Shown here: in pieces, positions 1 through 11,389 of the stretch
Numbering within the stretch: the stretch's first letter is position 1
How the letters are laid out: every line of letters starts with the position of its first letter
Assembly (NCBI RefSeq): GCF_029931775.1
Contig: NC_079332.1
Coordinates: forward strand, 1,314,501 to 1,378,500
Direction of reading: 5' to 3'
Length of the DNA stretch: 64,000 nucleotides
Source: Euleptes europaea
Lineage: Eukaryota > Chordata > Lepidosauria > Squamata > Sphaerodactylidae
The notes under the pieces: model-generated
Seen by the model: only the letters and a program-made list of their open reading frames with translations
The model's database searches: none
Told to the model about the DNA's origin: nothing
Translations under genes and position numbers: made by a program

Positions 1-666
1 TGCACCGCAGTCCCCGGCTGAATCAGGCCCTCGCAGGGAAGCTGCTTCCCTTTAGGAACTCAGCTTTATGTCTCTGTGTGGCTTCAAGGAGGGCCGAGGC
101 AGAGGCCCTGGTCCTGAACCTCTCCAGCCACGCTTGCTTGGCTTGTGCCGCTCAGAAGTGGCCAGTCTTTACAACCGGCACTGACCGAGTGCAGGCGTCG
201 TGGGGCTGGCCCTCCTCCCTTCTGCCACAGAGAAGCGCCTTGAAGCAAAGGGGCAGTGTGTGTGTGTGTGTTCATGTCTCCATGGCTGCTCTGCTTCTAC
301 TGTTTGCTAAGAAGGTTGCTGAGAGTTTCTCTCCTGGATTTAGAGCCTTGGAAATGGTTGGATTTGGCGTTGGCTGTGAGCCTCCCACAATGCAGAGAAG
401 ATGAGTGGGAAACGGACAGGAAGGATGTGTGGGGAAAAGGGTTTAACTTCTCCAGCTTGAACAAATTTGTTTGGTATGTGGCCAGCATCTGCCACTGAGC
501 CAAGGCCCCACCCAGGGAACTGCCTTTGAACGTGCTCCTGAGCCCTTGAAGCGACACCCGCAGAGCTCAAGGAACGGCTGCCTGTGCCGGATAATGCCAA
601 GAAGCCTGCTTCGTTCTGCCCATGCCTCAGTCAAAAAGCTGCCTCATCTGGGCCCTCCAGGATGGC
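1..666. other. Unique noncoding sequence, no gene recognised
   Basis: No repeat family or protein domain is recognisable. A short GT run lies near 256-272. Open frames here are short, overlap on both strands and show no known motif, so they read as chance frames in GC-rich DNA. Confidence 0.5.
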
Positions 667-807
667 AGGGTTTGGGGAGGGGCATCAATGCCATAGAGTC
701 CAATTGCCAAAGCGGCCGTTTTCTCCAGGTGAACTGATCTCAATCAGGAGGAGATCAGTTGTAATAGCAGGAGATCTCCAGCTAGTACCTGGTGGTTGGC
801 AACCCTA
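667..807 (-). mobile_element. hAT-like MITE, truncated copy 1
   Basis: The right end is intact and finishes GGTTGGCAACCCTA. The left end is lost: the copy begins inside the element at the segment corresponding to GGGTTTGGGGAGG. It keeps the internal hairpin segment (AACTGATCTC...GAGATCAGTT) with small changes. Minus means the copy runs opposite to the form starting TAGGGTTGCCAACCTCC. Confidence 0.85.
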
Positions 808-1639
808 CCAATGGTGTGTGTTGGTGGGAGCTGTGGCCGGCGTGAAGGCCGGAGCGCAAAGCTGCCCGGCCAGATGAGGGGTCCAGGTGTCCGCTTAATT
901 ATAAAGCAGATTTTATTGCCTGTCGATATCTTAACCTCGCCTACGTATTACCCTCAGGGCAAGGGAGCAGCATTAATAATGGGACTCGTAATAATCCCCC
1001 AACACGAATAAAGCGATTGTGAGGGGCGGGGTGTGTGTGTAAATCATCCAGCCGAGATGACAGATTCTGCCGGCTGGCCACGGTGGAGCCTCTCTGCACG
1101 GGGCCCAGATGGTGACAGCTTTAATGGGGAAAGTAATAAAAACAACAATGAAGCCATTTAGAATATGGAGACTGATTTGTGCGCCCCGCTTTATTTTCAT
1201 AGCTAAACAGAAGATAAATGTCCGACGAGGAGCGAGATCTGCAACTCTGGTTAAGACCTTATAAGTTTCCTGGCCTGGATCATCCCCCTTGAAGGCCCCG
1301 GTTAAGAGGGGGGGGGGATTCCCTCCTGCCTCCTGCTCATTGCTCATTTAAATGGCCCTTTCCTTGGCTGAGCGTTCCAGCTGCCCGAAAGGAAGACATG
1401 TGGCCGCCAGTCTCCATCTTAATGATCTCAAAGAGGCCTTTGGGGTCTCCCAAGTAATTTTCAAATGAGGAGGGAGAGGCTACCTAGCGATCCATCACCT
1501 CATTAGCCCAGCATTATTCTTTGCCTCTCCATTTCACCTTCACACCAACCCTGCGAGGTAGATCAAACAGAGGGAGAACGGCTGTTCCCAAGGCGGGTGG
1601 GGATTTGAGCCTGGCTCTCTGTGGTCCTAGCCTGCTACG
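808..1639. other. Unique sequence with candidate noncoding regulatory islands
   Basis: Positions 890-1020, 1095-1260 and 1410-1510 are AT-richer than their surroundings and carry many TAAT/ATTA cores, an AACAATG (SOX-like) word and GACAGCTTTAATGG. No repeat family matches. The texture resembles conserved noncoding elements of vertebrate gene deserts, but conservation is inferred, not shown. No coding evidence. Confidence 0.35.
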
Positions 1640-1848
1640 TAGAGTTGCCACGTCCCTCTTCGCCACCGGTGGGAGGTTTTTGGGGTGGAGCCTGAGGAAG
1701 GCGGGGTTTGGGGAGAGGAGGAATTTCAATGCCATAGAGTCCAATGGCCAAAGCGGCCCTTTTCTCCAGGTGAACTGATCTCTATCGGCTGGAGATCAGT
1801 TGTAATAGCAGGAGATCTCCAGCTACCACCTGGAGGTCGGCAACCCTA
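1640..1848 (-). mobile_element. hAT-like MITE copy 2, full length, perfect TSD
   Basis: It starts TAGAGTTGCC and ends GGCAACCCTA, which are inverted ends. The 8 bases before it (1632-1639) and after it (1849-1856) are both CTGCTACG, a perfect 8-bp target duplication as made by hAT-superfamily transposases. It has no coding capacity. Short open frames across it are by-products of the repeat. Confidence 0.93.
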
Positions 1849-2650
1849 CTGCTACGCTAACCACACTGGCTTTCCCACACAAGGAAGAGAGGGTGCCCCG
1901 GGAAGCCACCAGAAATTGGCTCCCCAGGAGCAAAGCCCCTTCCCTTCTCCAGCAGGATTTTAACCAGACGGCTCTGAGCCAGAGGCCAGGCAGGACATGC
2001 CAGCACCAGCTTCCGCTGCACGGATGCCGAACCCCTCCGGTCCCAAGCAGGACTGTCAGACGGCCAGTGGCAGCCCTCCTGCAGTGTGTGGAAATGGCCC
2101 GGTGGGCAGTGGAGCAGGTTCTCCGCTGCGGCAGGCAGGCAGCCCCTCTGCAGGACGTATTAATCAGGTCTTGGAAGTGCATCGATCAAGAGGAATCCAG
2201 GCAAGCATTAAATCACGTCTGAAAGGCGGCATTTGTCTGGCAGCTGAAAACAAGGCCACCAATTACTTCCTTAATTAAATGGGCCAGCCTTAAGCAGGTG
2301 GGAGGTGAACTGCCAGTTAGGGGCTGAGCGGCCCTTGCTGCCTCTCAAGCGCTCCTGGGGAGGGTTGGCTTCTGCCTCACTCGCAGCCTTTGGGGCTGCG
2401 ACTCTGAGATCTAGACCGGCCTCCTCGATGCCTCTCTGTGCTTCATTGGGTGGCTCATGGGGCAGGCACGGCTGGGTCACCGGGATGCCCATAGATCGCG
2501 GATGGAAGCTAGAAGCTTGCAGGTCTGTAGGGCAGTCAGTGGGGTTTGGGCTGACGCCCTTGTGGTGTTAGCTGCCAGGGGCTGTCCAGGAAATGCAGGT
2601 CCAGGCTCAGTCGGAGGTGGAGTGGAAGGTCTCACCATCCAGAGGAAAAT
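1849..2650. other. Unique noncoding sequence with an AT-rich island
   Basis: The first part is GC-rich and featureless. Positions 2150-2290 form an island with GTATTAATCAGG, ATCGATCAAG, GCATTAAATCACG and CCTTAATTAAATGG, a candidate noncoding regulatory block. No gene is seen. Confidence 0.35.
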
Positions 2651-2868
2651 GGGGAGGGGACGTGGCTCAGTGGTAGAGCATCTGCCTGGCATGCAGAAGG
2701 TCCCAGGTTCAATCCCCAGCATCTCCAATTAAGGGGACTCGGCAAATAGGTGATGTGAAAGATCTTGGTGCCTGAGCCCCCGGAGAGCCGCTGCCGGTCT
2801 GAGTAGACAATACTGACTTCGATGGACCCAGGAGGGTCTGATTCAGTAGAAGGCAGCTTCATGTGTTC
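2651..2868 (+). mobile_element. SINE-A (Ala-tRNA-like SINE) copy 1
   Basis: The head CGTGGCTCAGTGGTAGAGCA is an A box and GGTTCAATCCCC is a B box, as in tRNA-Ala. It is followed by the family body (GATGTGAAAG, CCGGAGAGCCGCTGCC, GTAGACAATACTGAC) and the tail GGCAGCTTCATGTGTTC. Nearly full length. It is not a functional tRNA gene, because the cloverleaf is followed by the SINE body. Confidence 0.92.
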
Positions 2869-3447
2869 AAAATTCGCCTGCCAGGGTGCAGATGATAGAA
2901 ACATTATCTGTTTACCTCAGCTGGAGGAGGGGTGCCAGGAGGGGAAACCTGGCCGTGGCCGAAGATCTTTAATGCCGGTCCCAGAGTGGGGTCGGCAGGG
3001 CCCCCAGCTCACCTCCGGTCTGGTAGTTACAGGATTTGTGGCTGTCGGACTGACAGGTCGGGCTCGATTACAAGAGTTCCCTGCGCCGTGTCTGGATTTG
3101 CAGCTCTCTCGCTGCCCTTTCCATCAGCGTGATTGCCTGTCATTTGTAAGCTGCACAAACGCAGGAGGCGCCTCTTCCTGGGAGGCCCTGGACCTGTCTG
3201 GGGAGGCCAGGAGACGTGCGTTCGCCACGAATTGCAAACAGGCTGATGGGGAGAACGGCCGGAGAAGCCGCCATCGACGCTCTGTTGGGCTCACGGCACT
3301 GAGGAGGCTCCTCGCAAGGAGGCCAAGCCCCCTGTCCTCTGTGTCTGGGGAGGTGGGGGGAGAGTTCTGGAGCAACTCTCCCCAAAGGAAGTAAAGGGCC
3401 TGGGAGACCTTTCAAAGCTCTTGCCTGGGTTTGTTCAAGAAGCAGAG
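2869..3447. other. Unique noncoding sequence, no gene recognised
   Basis: GC-rich sequence. A 190-codon open frame spans much of it on the plus strand but begins inside the adjoining SINE, has no recognisable domain and is low-complexity Arg/Gly/Ser-rich. It is judged non-coding. Confidence 0.45.
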
Positions 3448-3480
3448 GGAGGCCTTGCCTGTCTGGAGGCCTTGCCTGTC
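3448..3480. repeat. 17-bp direct tandem duplication
   Basis: GGAGGCCTTGCCTGTC occurs twice with one base between copies, at 3448-3463 and 3465-3480, and runs directly into the truncated 5' end of the next SINE. Confidence 0.8.
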
Positions 3481-3655
3481 CCAAGTTCAATCCCCGGCAT
3501 CTCCAGTTAAAGGGACTAGGCAGGAAGGTGATGCGAAAGACCTCTGCCTGAGACCTTAGAAAGCCGCTGCTGGTCAGAGTAGACAATACTGACTTTGATG
3601 GACCCAGGGTCTGATGCAGTGTAAGGCAGCTTCAGGTGTTCACGTGTTCATGTGT
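3479..3655 (+). mobile_element. SINE-A copy 2, 5'-truncated
   Basis: It starts at the B box (GTTCAATCCCCGGCATCTCC) and continues through the body to the tail GGCAGCTTCAGGTGTTC. The A-box half of the tRNA-like head is missing. Confidence 0.88.
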
Positions 3656-3892
3656 ACTGGTGTTTGGCATGAGCTGTGGAGACAGAGAGCGACATTGTCT
3701 CTGCTGCCAACTGCTCTTCCTTCGTGTTGGCCAACAGCGGGATACTCCCTGGTTTTTTCCGTGCTGGCCTGGAGGTCTAAACTCTTCCCTTCCCCCATCA
3801 ATGCTGAAGGACCTTTGGGGTGAGACTCACATGAAACAGGCCTCGTTTTCCATCCATACACTTGTGAATTTTGCGAGACAGCCAAATTCTCC
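3656..3892. other. Unique spacer
   Basis: No recognisable feature between two SINEs. Confidence 0.4.
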
Positions 3893-4199
3893 CAAAAAGA
3901 AGAAGAAGAGTTGGTTTTTATATGCTGACTTTCTCTACCACTTAAGGGAGACCCACACCGGCTTACAATAGCCATCCCTCCCCCTCCCCAAAACACCCTG
4001 TGAGGTAGGTGGGGCTGTGAGAAAGTGACTTGCCCAAGGTCACCCAGCTGGCTTCATGTATAGGAGTGAGGCAACAAACCCAGTTCACCTGATTAGCGGC
4101 CGCTGCTCATGTGGAAGAGTGGGGAATCAAACCTGGTTCTCCAGATCAGACTCCACCTCTCCAAACCACTGCTCTTAACCACTACACCATGCTGGCCCT
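3893..4199 (-). mobile_element. SINE-B (second tRNA-derived SINE) copy 1
   Basis: Reverse copy. The GAAGAAGAAGAGTTGG tail comes first, then the body (GTGAGGTAGGTGGGGCTG, CCCAAGGTCACCCAGCTGGC), ending with the complement of the tRNA-like head (AACCACTACACCATGCTGGC). Essentially full length. Confidence 0.92.
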
Positions 4200-4655
4200 C
4201 TGAGGTATGACACATGGTCCCTTGGTTGTCATTCTGATGGCATATCTGAGCCTTCAACATCAGCCAAGCACCAAGGCCAGGACACACTGTGTGCGCGCAT
4301 GTGCATGTTGGGGGCATCTCATGAGTCCTTCCCTTCCTGGATGCATTATTTCCTTTTGCTACTCCCCACCCCTTTCCCTTTTCTCCAGGGAAGCCATAAA
4401 TAAAGCCCCTGGCAAGACAGTTACTCAGCGTGGCTCTAATAGGTTACACTTGACCATTAAATTATCCTTTGCTGAAAACTTATTTAGCAGGAGGAATGAG
4501 GTAGGAACCGCTCTGTGAATGGTCCATTAATCTCCCCATATACCTCTTGTCATAATGCAGACTCCCTTCTTCCTAGCAAGCCCAAAGGGCCCCGTTTGGC
4601 AAGACTTCCTGTGTTTGTGTGTGTGTGTGTGTATAGAGAGGGGGGTCTGAATGAG
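4200..4655. other. Unique sequence with an AT-rich island
   Basis: Positions 4395-4560 (GTTACACTTGACCATTAAATT, ACTTATTTAGCAGG, GTCCATTAATCTCC) resemble a noncoding regulatory block. A GT microsatellite lies at 4616-4634. No gene. Confidence 0.35.
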
Positions 4656-4835
4656 TAGGGTTGCCAACCTCCAGGTAGCGGCTGGAGATCTCCTGCTATT
4701 ACAACTGATCTCCAGAGATCACCTGGAGGAAATAGCCACTTTGGCAATTGGACTCTAATGCATTGAAGTCCCTCCCCTCCCCAAACCCCACCCTCCTCAG
4801 GCTCTTCGGTGGCGAAGAGGGACCTGGCGACCCTA
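4656..4835 (+). mobile_element. hAT-like MITE copy 3, internal deletion, perfect TSD
   Basis: Starts TAGGGTTGCCAACCTCC and ends GGCGACCCTA. Flanks 4648-4655 and 4836-4843 are both TGAATGAG. It is about 25 bp shorter than its sisters because the segment around CCGCCCCAAAAACC near the right end is missing. Confidence 0.93.
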
Positions 4836-6096
4836 TGAATGAGGCTTGTCCGCTGGGGCGTGCCCAAACTCCGCTGGGTGAGCGGAGAGCTGCTTGCATC
4901 GGAGCAAGTGAGCCTTTCAGCCAAAGGACCGCTTGGGGGTGGGGAGGAAGGAAAGAGAAGGAAAGGGGGAGCCGGCTTGCTGCTCCTGCGGAGGGGGGGG
5001 GGTGCGCGGAGAGCGGAGCCCGTCAAGCTTGGCATGGCCAGATTAATCAAACTAACTGCTGCAAGTTAATTTGTTTCCCTGTAAAGTACATTCAATAAGT
5101 GTAAAACAAAAGTAATTGGCTCTGTTCCATACAAATTTAATCATACCATAAAGTGTGATCAATGCAAATAAAAAGCCTTGACTAGGTTAAGCATCGCGAA
5201 TCCATAAAGGCAAAAGAGGCCGCGCAGATCCTATCTGCGGGGATCGAAATCCCGGCCCAGAAGGCCTCCCCCCCGCCCACCCCATGAATCACCCACAATC
5301 ATCGGCTGGATTTGCGTGGCTGTGATTTCCGCCTTTCATGCCGCCTACCTGAAATAATTTCCCATTGACTCTTGCTAGGGCCTGTTATCTTTTAATAACT
5401 TGAGGGCGATATCAGGGAGACGGGAGCTGCATTTTGCATTCTGCGGCAGAAAGGCTTGCCCTGTTTCTTTCTATTAAAAAGACATTCCGCTTCGAGACCT
5501 GCTTCCCCAAACACAGGCAGATAGCATCGGCTCCTTTGGGAGACAGGCAGCCGGGCCCCAGGCCAACGCCCCCGAGTCCCTCCCGGCACAAACAAGCCCC
5601 GATTGGGCTGCAGCTGCCGGAGCAGGTTTGGAAAAGGCCCCAAGACACTGGGAAGGCGGGGTGGAGCGGGGTGAATTTTGACAGTCTCTTCCCACTCGTG
5701 CGGGCTCTGTGTGCCCTGAACCCATCCAGCTGAGGGTGCCCAACACGGCGCAGAAGAGAGCATCCCACCCACTGGTTGCCCCAACGACACCCTTCTTCTT
5801 TGCTGTCTCCCACCTCTGGAACTCTTTGCCCCAGGATGTCCGTTGCAGCCCTGGGACACGCCAAGGCTGCTGCGGCACCTTGGCACAGAGCACAATAGCC
5901 ATGATTTGAGATAAGTGGCCATAAAGAGCCGAACAAGGAGCGGCCGGCCTTGGCAAGGTGTTCTGCCGCTGGAAGAAAGCTCTGCGTTTTCAGAACACAT
6001 GTCAAACTGTTCTGCTGCTGGCCCCTGAGGACTTCGACCTTGAAGAGGAGAAAGAGGACTAGAAGCGAGGCCGGGGAGCCAGGAGGGAAGGTGTGC
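4836..6096. other. Unique sequence with a candidate regulatory island
   Basis: Positions 5035-5410 are AT-rich: GATTAATCAAACTAACTG, GCAAGTTAATTTG, an octamer ATGCAAAT at 5162-5169 and a TTTTAATAACTTG end. The remainder is GC-rich. Long overlapping minus-strand frames at 5392-6197 show no domain or codon signature and are not called as genes. A CTGGAACTCTTTGCCCCAGG stretch near 5815 could be a very short LINE relic. Confidence 0.35.
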
Positions 6097-6275
6097 CAGA
6101 GTAAGAAAAGCCCTGCTGGATCAGACCAAGGCCCATCAAGTCCAGCAGCCTGTTCACACAGTGGCCAACCCGGTGCCTCCAGGAAGCCCCCAAACAAGAC
6201 GACTGCAGCAGCATTTATCCTGCCTGTGTATATCCACCTGATATAATAGGCACACTCCTCTGATCCTGGAAAGTT
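6097..6275 (-). mobile_element. Reptilian LINE 3'-end fragment (CR1/L2-clade type), reverse
   Basis: CCCTGCTGGATCAGACC, GCCCATCAAGTCCAGCAGCC and GTTCACACAGTGGCCAACC are the 3' end, read in reverse, of a LINE family common in sauropsids. The same family recurs at 36371-36720 with more of its length. The family is named by recall, not by search. Confidence 0.75.
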
Positions 6276-6741
6276 GTGGCTACAGACCCATCCTCGGATT
6301 GGATCAGAAGGGAAGGGACACCCCCCCCCCCAGCACGGCTGGTGTGTTCAGGACACCTGCAGTACCACATGAAGGAGGAGCCCGGCATCCTGGATGGAGA
6401 ACCTGCCTTTGGGCAGCTATGGTGTCTGTGTTGGAGGGATTGCCCCCGCCAAACACAGCTGGGCACAGGATCCGAGAGGGGCTTTAATGCCGGGAAGGAG
6501 GCCCTTGAGGGCCGGGGGGGACCCAAATACTGGCATCAGCCAACTTGCCCCCGCCAGGTGACTGCCGTCTCTCCCCTTCTGCTTCACGCAGGAAGGCGCT
6601 CCTGAATGCAGGTGGGTTCACACCAGGTTCCCAGAGGTCCCACGCCAAAGAAATGACCCAGAGCCACCAACCCCCACAAAGCCCCACAGAACATTTGGGC
6701 CCAGTTCTGAAAGGAGCCCAGCCTTCCAGGCCCCTCCTGGC
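6276..6741. other. Unique GC-rich noncoding sequence
   Basis: No repeat or gene is recognised. There is a short C run at 6321-6331. Confidence 0.4.
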
Positions 6742-6949
6742 TAGGGTTGCCAACCTCCAGGTACTAGCTGGAGATCTCCTGCTATTACAACTGATCTCCA
6801 GCCGATAGAGATCGGTTCACCTGGAGAAAAGGGCCGCTTTGGCTATTGCCTCTATGGCATTGATGTGCCTTCCCTCCCCCAACCCCACCCTCCTCAGGCT
6901 CCGCCCCAAAAACCTCCTGCCGGTAGTGAAGAGGGACCTGGCAACCCTA
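6742..6949 (+). mobile_element. hAT-like MITE copy 4, full length
   Basis: Ends are TAGGGTTGCC and GGCAACCCTA. Flanks are CTCCTGGC (6734-6741) and CTCCTGGA (6950-6957), a 7/8 target duplication. The internal stem AACTGATCTC/GAGATCGGTT is present. Confidence 0.93.
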
Positions 6950-8455
6950 CTCCTGGACGTGGGAGAAGCTTCCTGCTACAGATGGACTGCTCAAGAAGAG
7001 AGGGGGTGTGCCCTGGGCATCCGGAGGGTAGCCAGGTGGGGCAGGAGACGGACATCCAAGGCTTGTTCTGAGGGAGCGCCTCCCCCTGCCCGCGCCGGCC
7101 CCCGCCTCCAATCTGTCAGGGCCTTTAATTGTATTTTGAGTGAGTTACTCTATATGTAAATACTAGCTGCTGCTGCAATTGTTTATAGCCAAACTGTCTG
7201 TTTATGCAAATTGCCTTCTAAAACCACAGCGATCCTTGTTGCGGAATAAAAATGTCTTCTTTCATCCTGCCAGCGATGGCTCCTGCTAGAGGGGGAGCCG
7301 CTCGGCGGCCTGGCGGGGCAAGAGAGAGAGGACAGCTAGGGCAGGTGTGAGTGTCGGGGGGGGGGTTGTCTGGTCTCGGCTTCTCAGCAGGATTCACCTC
7401 GTTCCTCAAAGACCCCGATCACATCAGCCACCGGCTTATGGCGTGGCTTTCAGCGGCCAGAGGAGAGGCGCGGGGGTCCAGATGTCCCAAGAGCAAGAAC
7501 GAGGAACTTCTGGTCGGGGACTAAAAGTTTAAATGTAGACAATATATATATTTTCCACAAGGACTGTTCGGCCTTGAGAAACAGGCTGTGAGATGTGGTG
7601 GGTTTTCCCCTCGAAAAGAGCCCTCTGCCCACAGGGAAGGATGCAACGTGGATTCTTGCTCAGCCTCAACTTTTGCAAGGAAGTTTGCTGGACTGGCGGT
7701 GTGGGGGGGTGCTTCTGCTGCCTGAAAAGGAAAAAGGGCCCTGGTAGGAATCACCCAACGTACACAGTGGGACCGTGGGCTCGGTCGGCTTTAACCCACA
7801 GAAGCGCTCTCCGTGAACGGCTAATTTAAATCAAACACCTCCAGCGGGTGCAAAATCTGCAGAGCCCATCAGATTCTGCTCCTCAGCGATTCCAGGAAGC
7901 TCTTATTTGCCTCTGAAAAACAAGCAGAGATTAGCTTTAAAAGGCTCCCCTCGGCCACAAGGAGATGGAGCTTTACCTAAGGCGGGTGGGTGGGGGGAGA
8001 CCGGCACTGTCTTCTGTTTCCTCTCTCTCTCCCCCCCCCCGCCTGCTGGGGTAGTGCAGAGCCTGGATGTTGGGCCTGAAACCTGCTTCGGACACCTCTC
8101 AGCGCCTGGACTAACTGAGCCCCGGAGGAACCATTAGGACTGACTGTTTCCGTGGGCAGACGAAACTTCGTGGCTCCCGAGGGTGCAAGACGCATTCCTG
8201 GGGCTGGGGCTTGGGTGCTGGGCCAAGGCTCTCTGAGGCTGTGAAGGGGCTCTGGTCTTAGGCTAAGCTGGTGCTGGTGAACCAGGGGCAAATCTGGACT
8301 GCCCACGGTCAGTGGGCCCCTGCCCTCTTGAGCACAGGTCCCTCTCTCTGAGTCTCCAGGTTTGGCCCCCCACTCACCAGAGCATGGCAGGGAGCTCAGC
8401 CCGGCTCAGCAGGAGCCTCTCCCCAGCAGCAGCTGCCTCTGGTATTGCAGGAGAG
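6950..8455. other. Unique sequence with two AT-rich islands
   Basis: Positions 7120-7260 hold GCCTTTAATTGTATTTTGAG, an octamer ATGCAAAT at 7204-7211 and GGAATAAAAATG. Positions 7800-7960 hold GGCTAATTTAAATC. Both are candidate noncoding regulatory blocks. Homopolymer C or G runs lie near 7356 and 8031. No gene evidence. Confidence 0.35.
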
Positions 8456-8658
8456 TAGGGTTGCCAACCTCCAGGTACTAGCTGGAGATCTGCTATTTCA
8501 ATTGATTTCCAGCCGATAGAGATCAGTTCCCCTGGAGAAAAGGGCCGCTTTGGCAATTGGACTCTATCGCATTGAAGTCCCTCTCCCCCCAAACCCCACC
8601 CTCTTCAGGCTCTGGTCCAAAACCTCCCACCGGTGCCAAGAGCAACCTGGCAACCCTA
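8456..8658 (+). mobile_element. hAT-like MITE copy 5
   Basis: TAGGGTTGCCAACCTCC start and GGCAACCCTA end. Flanks CAGGAGAG (8448-8455) and CAGAAGAG (8659-8666) match at 7 of 8 positions. Confidence 0.92.
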
Positions 8659-9366
8659 CAGAAGAGAAGGGCCCTCAGCAGGATCGGGCCCTCTTCCGAG
8701 CAGCAGGAGAGAGCCCAGCGATAGGGAGAGAAGGTCTCCGCCTCCACTTGGTGTGCAAGACAGTGGTAATCTTCCTCTGCAGAGATTGTCTCCAATTTCT
8801 CTCTCTCCATAGATTTTAATTAAGTTCACTCGGGGTGGGGTGGGGAGAGGAGCCCCAGAGAAGCCGCCCCGGAGTCTTCTGCCCCCTGCCCGCATCTTCT
8901 CAGCGTGAAGCCACGGCACTGCCCAGGCCAGGCCTCCCTTCAGCTGGTCTCCAAGTAGTAAACATAAAATTAAAACCCTGTCCAAGCAAACCACAAAGTC
9001 ATTACCAAGCGCCTGTTCCAATCGCAGCGTTGATCCAATCTTTCATGCAATTTCATGGCCTTTTGCAAAGGACCAACCGTACAAACACACACACCTTGTG
9101 TGAGATGCAGTCTGATTTTCTGCTCCCAGAGCAACAAAGCAGCCGGGAAAAAGCAGAAAAGCAATCTCGACTCTCGATTTGGGCTTCTGTCACACCTCTT
9201 GGAAGCAGCTGCAGTGTGTGGGGGGGCATTGGGGGTGGGGTCCTAGCAGGCCTGGGGCTCAGTTTCAGCAGCAACTGGAGGCACTCACCCCGAGCTCTTT
9301 AGGTAAGGGGGACTGAGAGGGGAGATTCATGCAGACCCTGGCTGGAATTCAGGCGACCTCACAGCC
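8659..9366. other. Unique sequence with an AT-rich island
   Basis: Positions 8940-9070 (GTAGTAAACATAAAATTAAAA, CATGCAATTTCATGGCC) are a candidate regulatory island. The flanks are GC-rich and featureless. Confidence 0.35.
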
Positions 9367-9576
9367 TAGGGTTGCCAACCTCCAGGTACTGGCTGGAGAT
9401 CTCCCTCTATTACAACTGATCTCCAGCCGACAGAGATCAGTTCCCCTGGAGAAAATGGCCACTTTTGGCAATTGGACTCTATGGCATTGAAGTCCCTCCC
9501 CTCCCCAAACCCTGCCCTCCTCAGGCTCCGCCCCCAAAACCTCCCGCCGGTGGCAAAGAGGGACCTGGCAATCCTA
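9367..9576 (+). mobile_element. hAT-like MITE copy 6
   Basis: Starts TAGGGTTGCCAACCTCC and ends GGCAATCCTA. Target duplication is not clear: TCACAGCC on the left against TCCAGAAC on the right. Confidence 0.9.
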
Positions 9577-10690
9577 TCCAGAACTCATCCCTACGGGTGG
9601 CAAAGGGAGAGAGCTGCTCTCTGGGGGTCTCCATCCCCCCCCTTGCGAGGCCACCAGCTAGTCTGAGACAATTACCATCCCCTGGCTGTCATTGTGCATT
9701 TGCTAATGGTCGAGCAAGAGGAACTACGTGGTGGCCAATTAGCTGCAATTGGATCTGACAGGCCCCACCAAAGGGCAGCGGGAGCCGCCCGCCTCCCCCT
9801 GCTTGGCGGCGGGAGGTCAGGAGCTTGTTAGGAAGAGTCTCTCTAGTGCAGCCGCAGCCCCGGGGAAGAAGAGCCTCAGGGAAGCCCCCTGGGGGGCTGG
9901 GAACACACTCAGAGCCCCCTCTGCAGCAGGGTCCCTGGTCTGTGTGCCTCCCCTGCCCTCCGGTGGACAGAGAGGCCCTGAAGGAGGCTCTCCCGGCACC
10001 AGAGGTGGTGCCTTGGGCAAAGAGCGTGGCGGGGAATGGTCAGAGGAAGCCCCTCACTCACCCTCTTGGTTCCTCTCCTCATTCCTTGAGCCAAAGGAGT
10101 GCCTCGCCCAGGGGGCGAACAGGCAGGGGTTGGGCTGAGGGGCGCCCGGTGCTGCTTGCCCTCCCTTGGGAAAAGCTCGCCCCACATGATTCAGCAGCAG
10201 AGTTTCGGGGGGATTCTTCCCTCCTGGCATTCCAGCAGGGAACGGAAGGTTTTAGGATTTAGCCTCGTCAGCAGCGGAGGGGCGATGTGCTATTCTGCAA
10301 ACCGCGCATTGTTAAGCACGCCAGCCCCCTCCCTCTCTGCCAGGCAGCGGTGACACCCCCACCCCCGCTGCAGAACTCACCTCCAGCACTTCTCCTTGTT
10401 AATAGCCCGGCAGTGAAGTTGGCATAAACGGCACAATTTATGGCGTATACCTTAGCTGCCAGATGGATGCGGCTGCTCCGCTCCCATCTACAAGCCCCCC
10501 CCCCAGGAAGGTGCTGGACCAGGCTGCTGCAGGTGGGGGAGGCCCCTCTGTGCGCCTCACAGCTGGGGGGTCGGGGGCCCACCTCCCTGAGCCAGCACCT
10601 GTTTGCAAACAGACAGGCCCCTCTTCTGGCGGGAGGGCAGGCGGAGTGTTCCTCTGGCTGCCAGGCAGCCTTTTCCTCTTTACATGCAGC
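9577..10690. other. Unique GC-rich noncoding sequence
   Basis: No repeat or gene is recognised. Overlapping open frames on both strands lack domains. A small AT-richer patch lies at 10400-10460. Confidence 0.4.
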
Positions 10691-10894
10691 TAGGGTGGCC
10701 AACCTACAGGTACTAGCTGGAGATCTCCTGCTTTTACAACTGATCTCCAGCCGACAGAGATCAGTTCCCCTGGAGAAAATGGCCGCTTGGGCAATTGGAC
10801 TCTATGGCACTGAAGTCCCTCCCCAAACCCTGCCCTCCTCAGGCTCCGCCCTAAAAACCTCCCGCCGGTGGCGAAGAGGGACCTGGCAACCCTA
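10691..10894 (+). mobile_element. hAT-like MITE copy 7, perfect TSD
   Basis: Starts TAGGGTGGCCAACC and ends GGCAACCCTA. Both flanks (10683-10690 and 10895-10902) are CATGCAGC. Confidence 0.94.
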
Positions 10895-11389
10895 CATGCA
10901 GCTCTCATTAGGGATGCTCAGTTTTAAAAAGAAAAGGATTCACAGATGCCACGTGAGGCTGAGCCACATCGAGCTCCCTCTGCTCTCCCGATGCCTGGGG
11001 ATTCAGTGACGTTCTTTTGGGGCACGGAGGCTTGCTCAGCTGGGAAGCGGCTCAGGGCCCGGGCCCCTGACAAAGCCCTCCAACGATCGTGCTCGGCTGG
11101 GGCCTCTCCACAAAGATCCCACAGGCAAGCATTTTTTCTCGGTGCTTCCCTGGCTGTTGTCTGTGCCCAAGAGAGGATTTGCTGATTGTGGTCATGCGGG
11201 GAGTGGGAAGTGAGTACATTTTTTTTTTGCAAAACATTATCATCTGCGTTTGTGCCGGGCGACTTAAAACTTGGCACAGAAGAACTCAGAAGCTGCTCCA
11301 GAGAATGAGCCAGCAGCAGCAGCCCCACCGGTCCTTGTGCCCTTTGTGTTGGCAAGGATTTGCCAACTGAGGCCTGTTTGCCTCTGCTT
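10895..11389. other. Unique noncoding sequence
   Basis: A T run near 11220 and otherwise mixed sequence. No gene or repeat is recognised. Confidence 0.4.

Noticed and set aside
5392-6197. Overlapping 202- and 261-codon minus-strand frames
   Set aside because: Two different long frames over the same GC-rich DNA, no domain, and one overlaps a LINE fragment.
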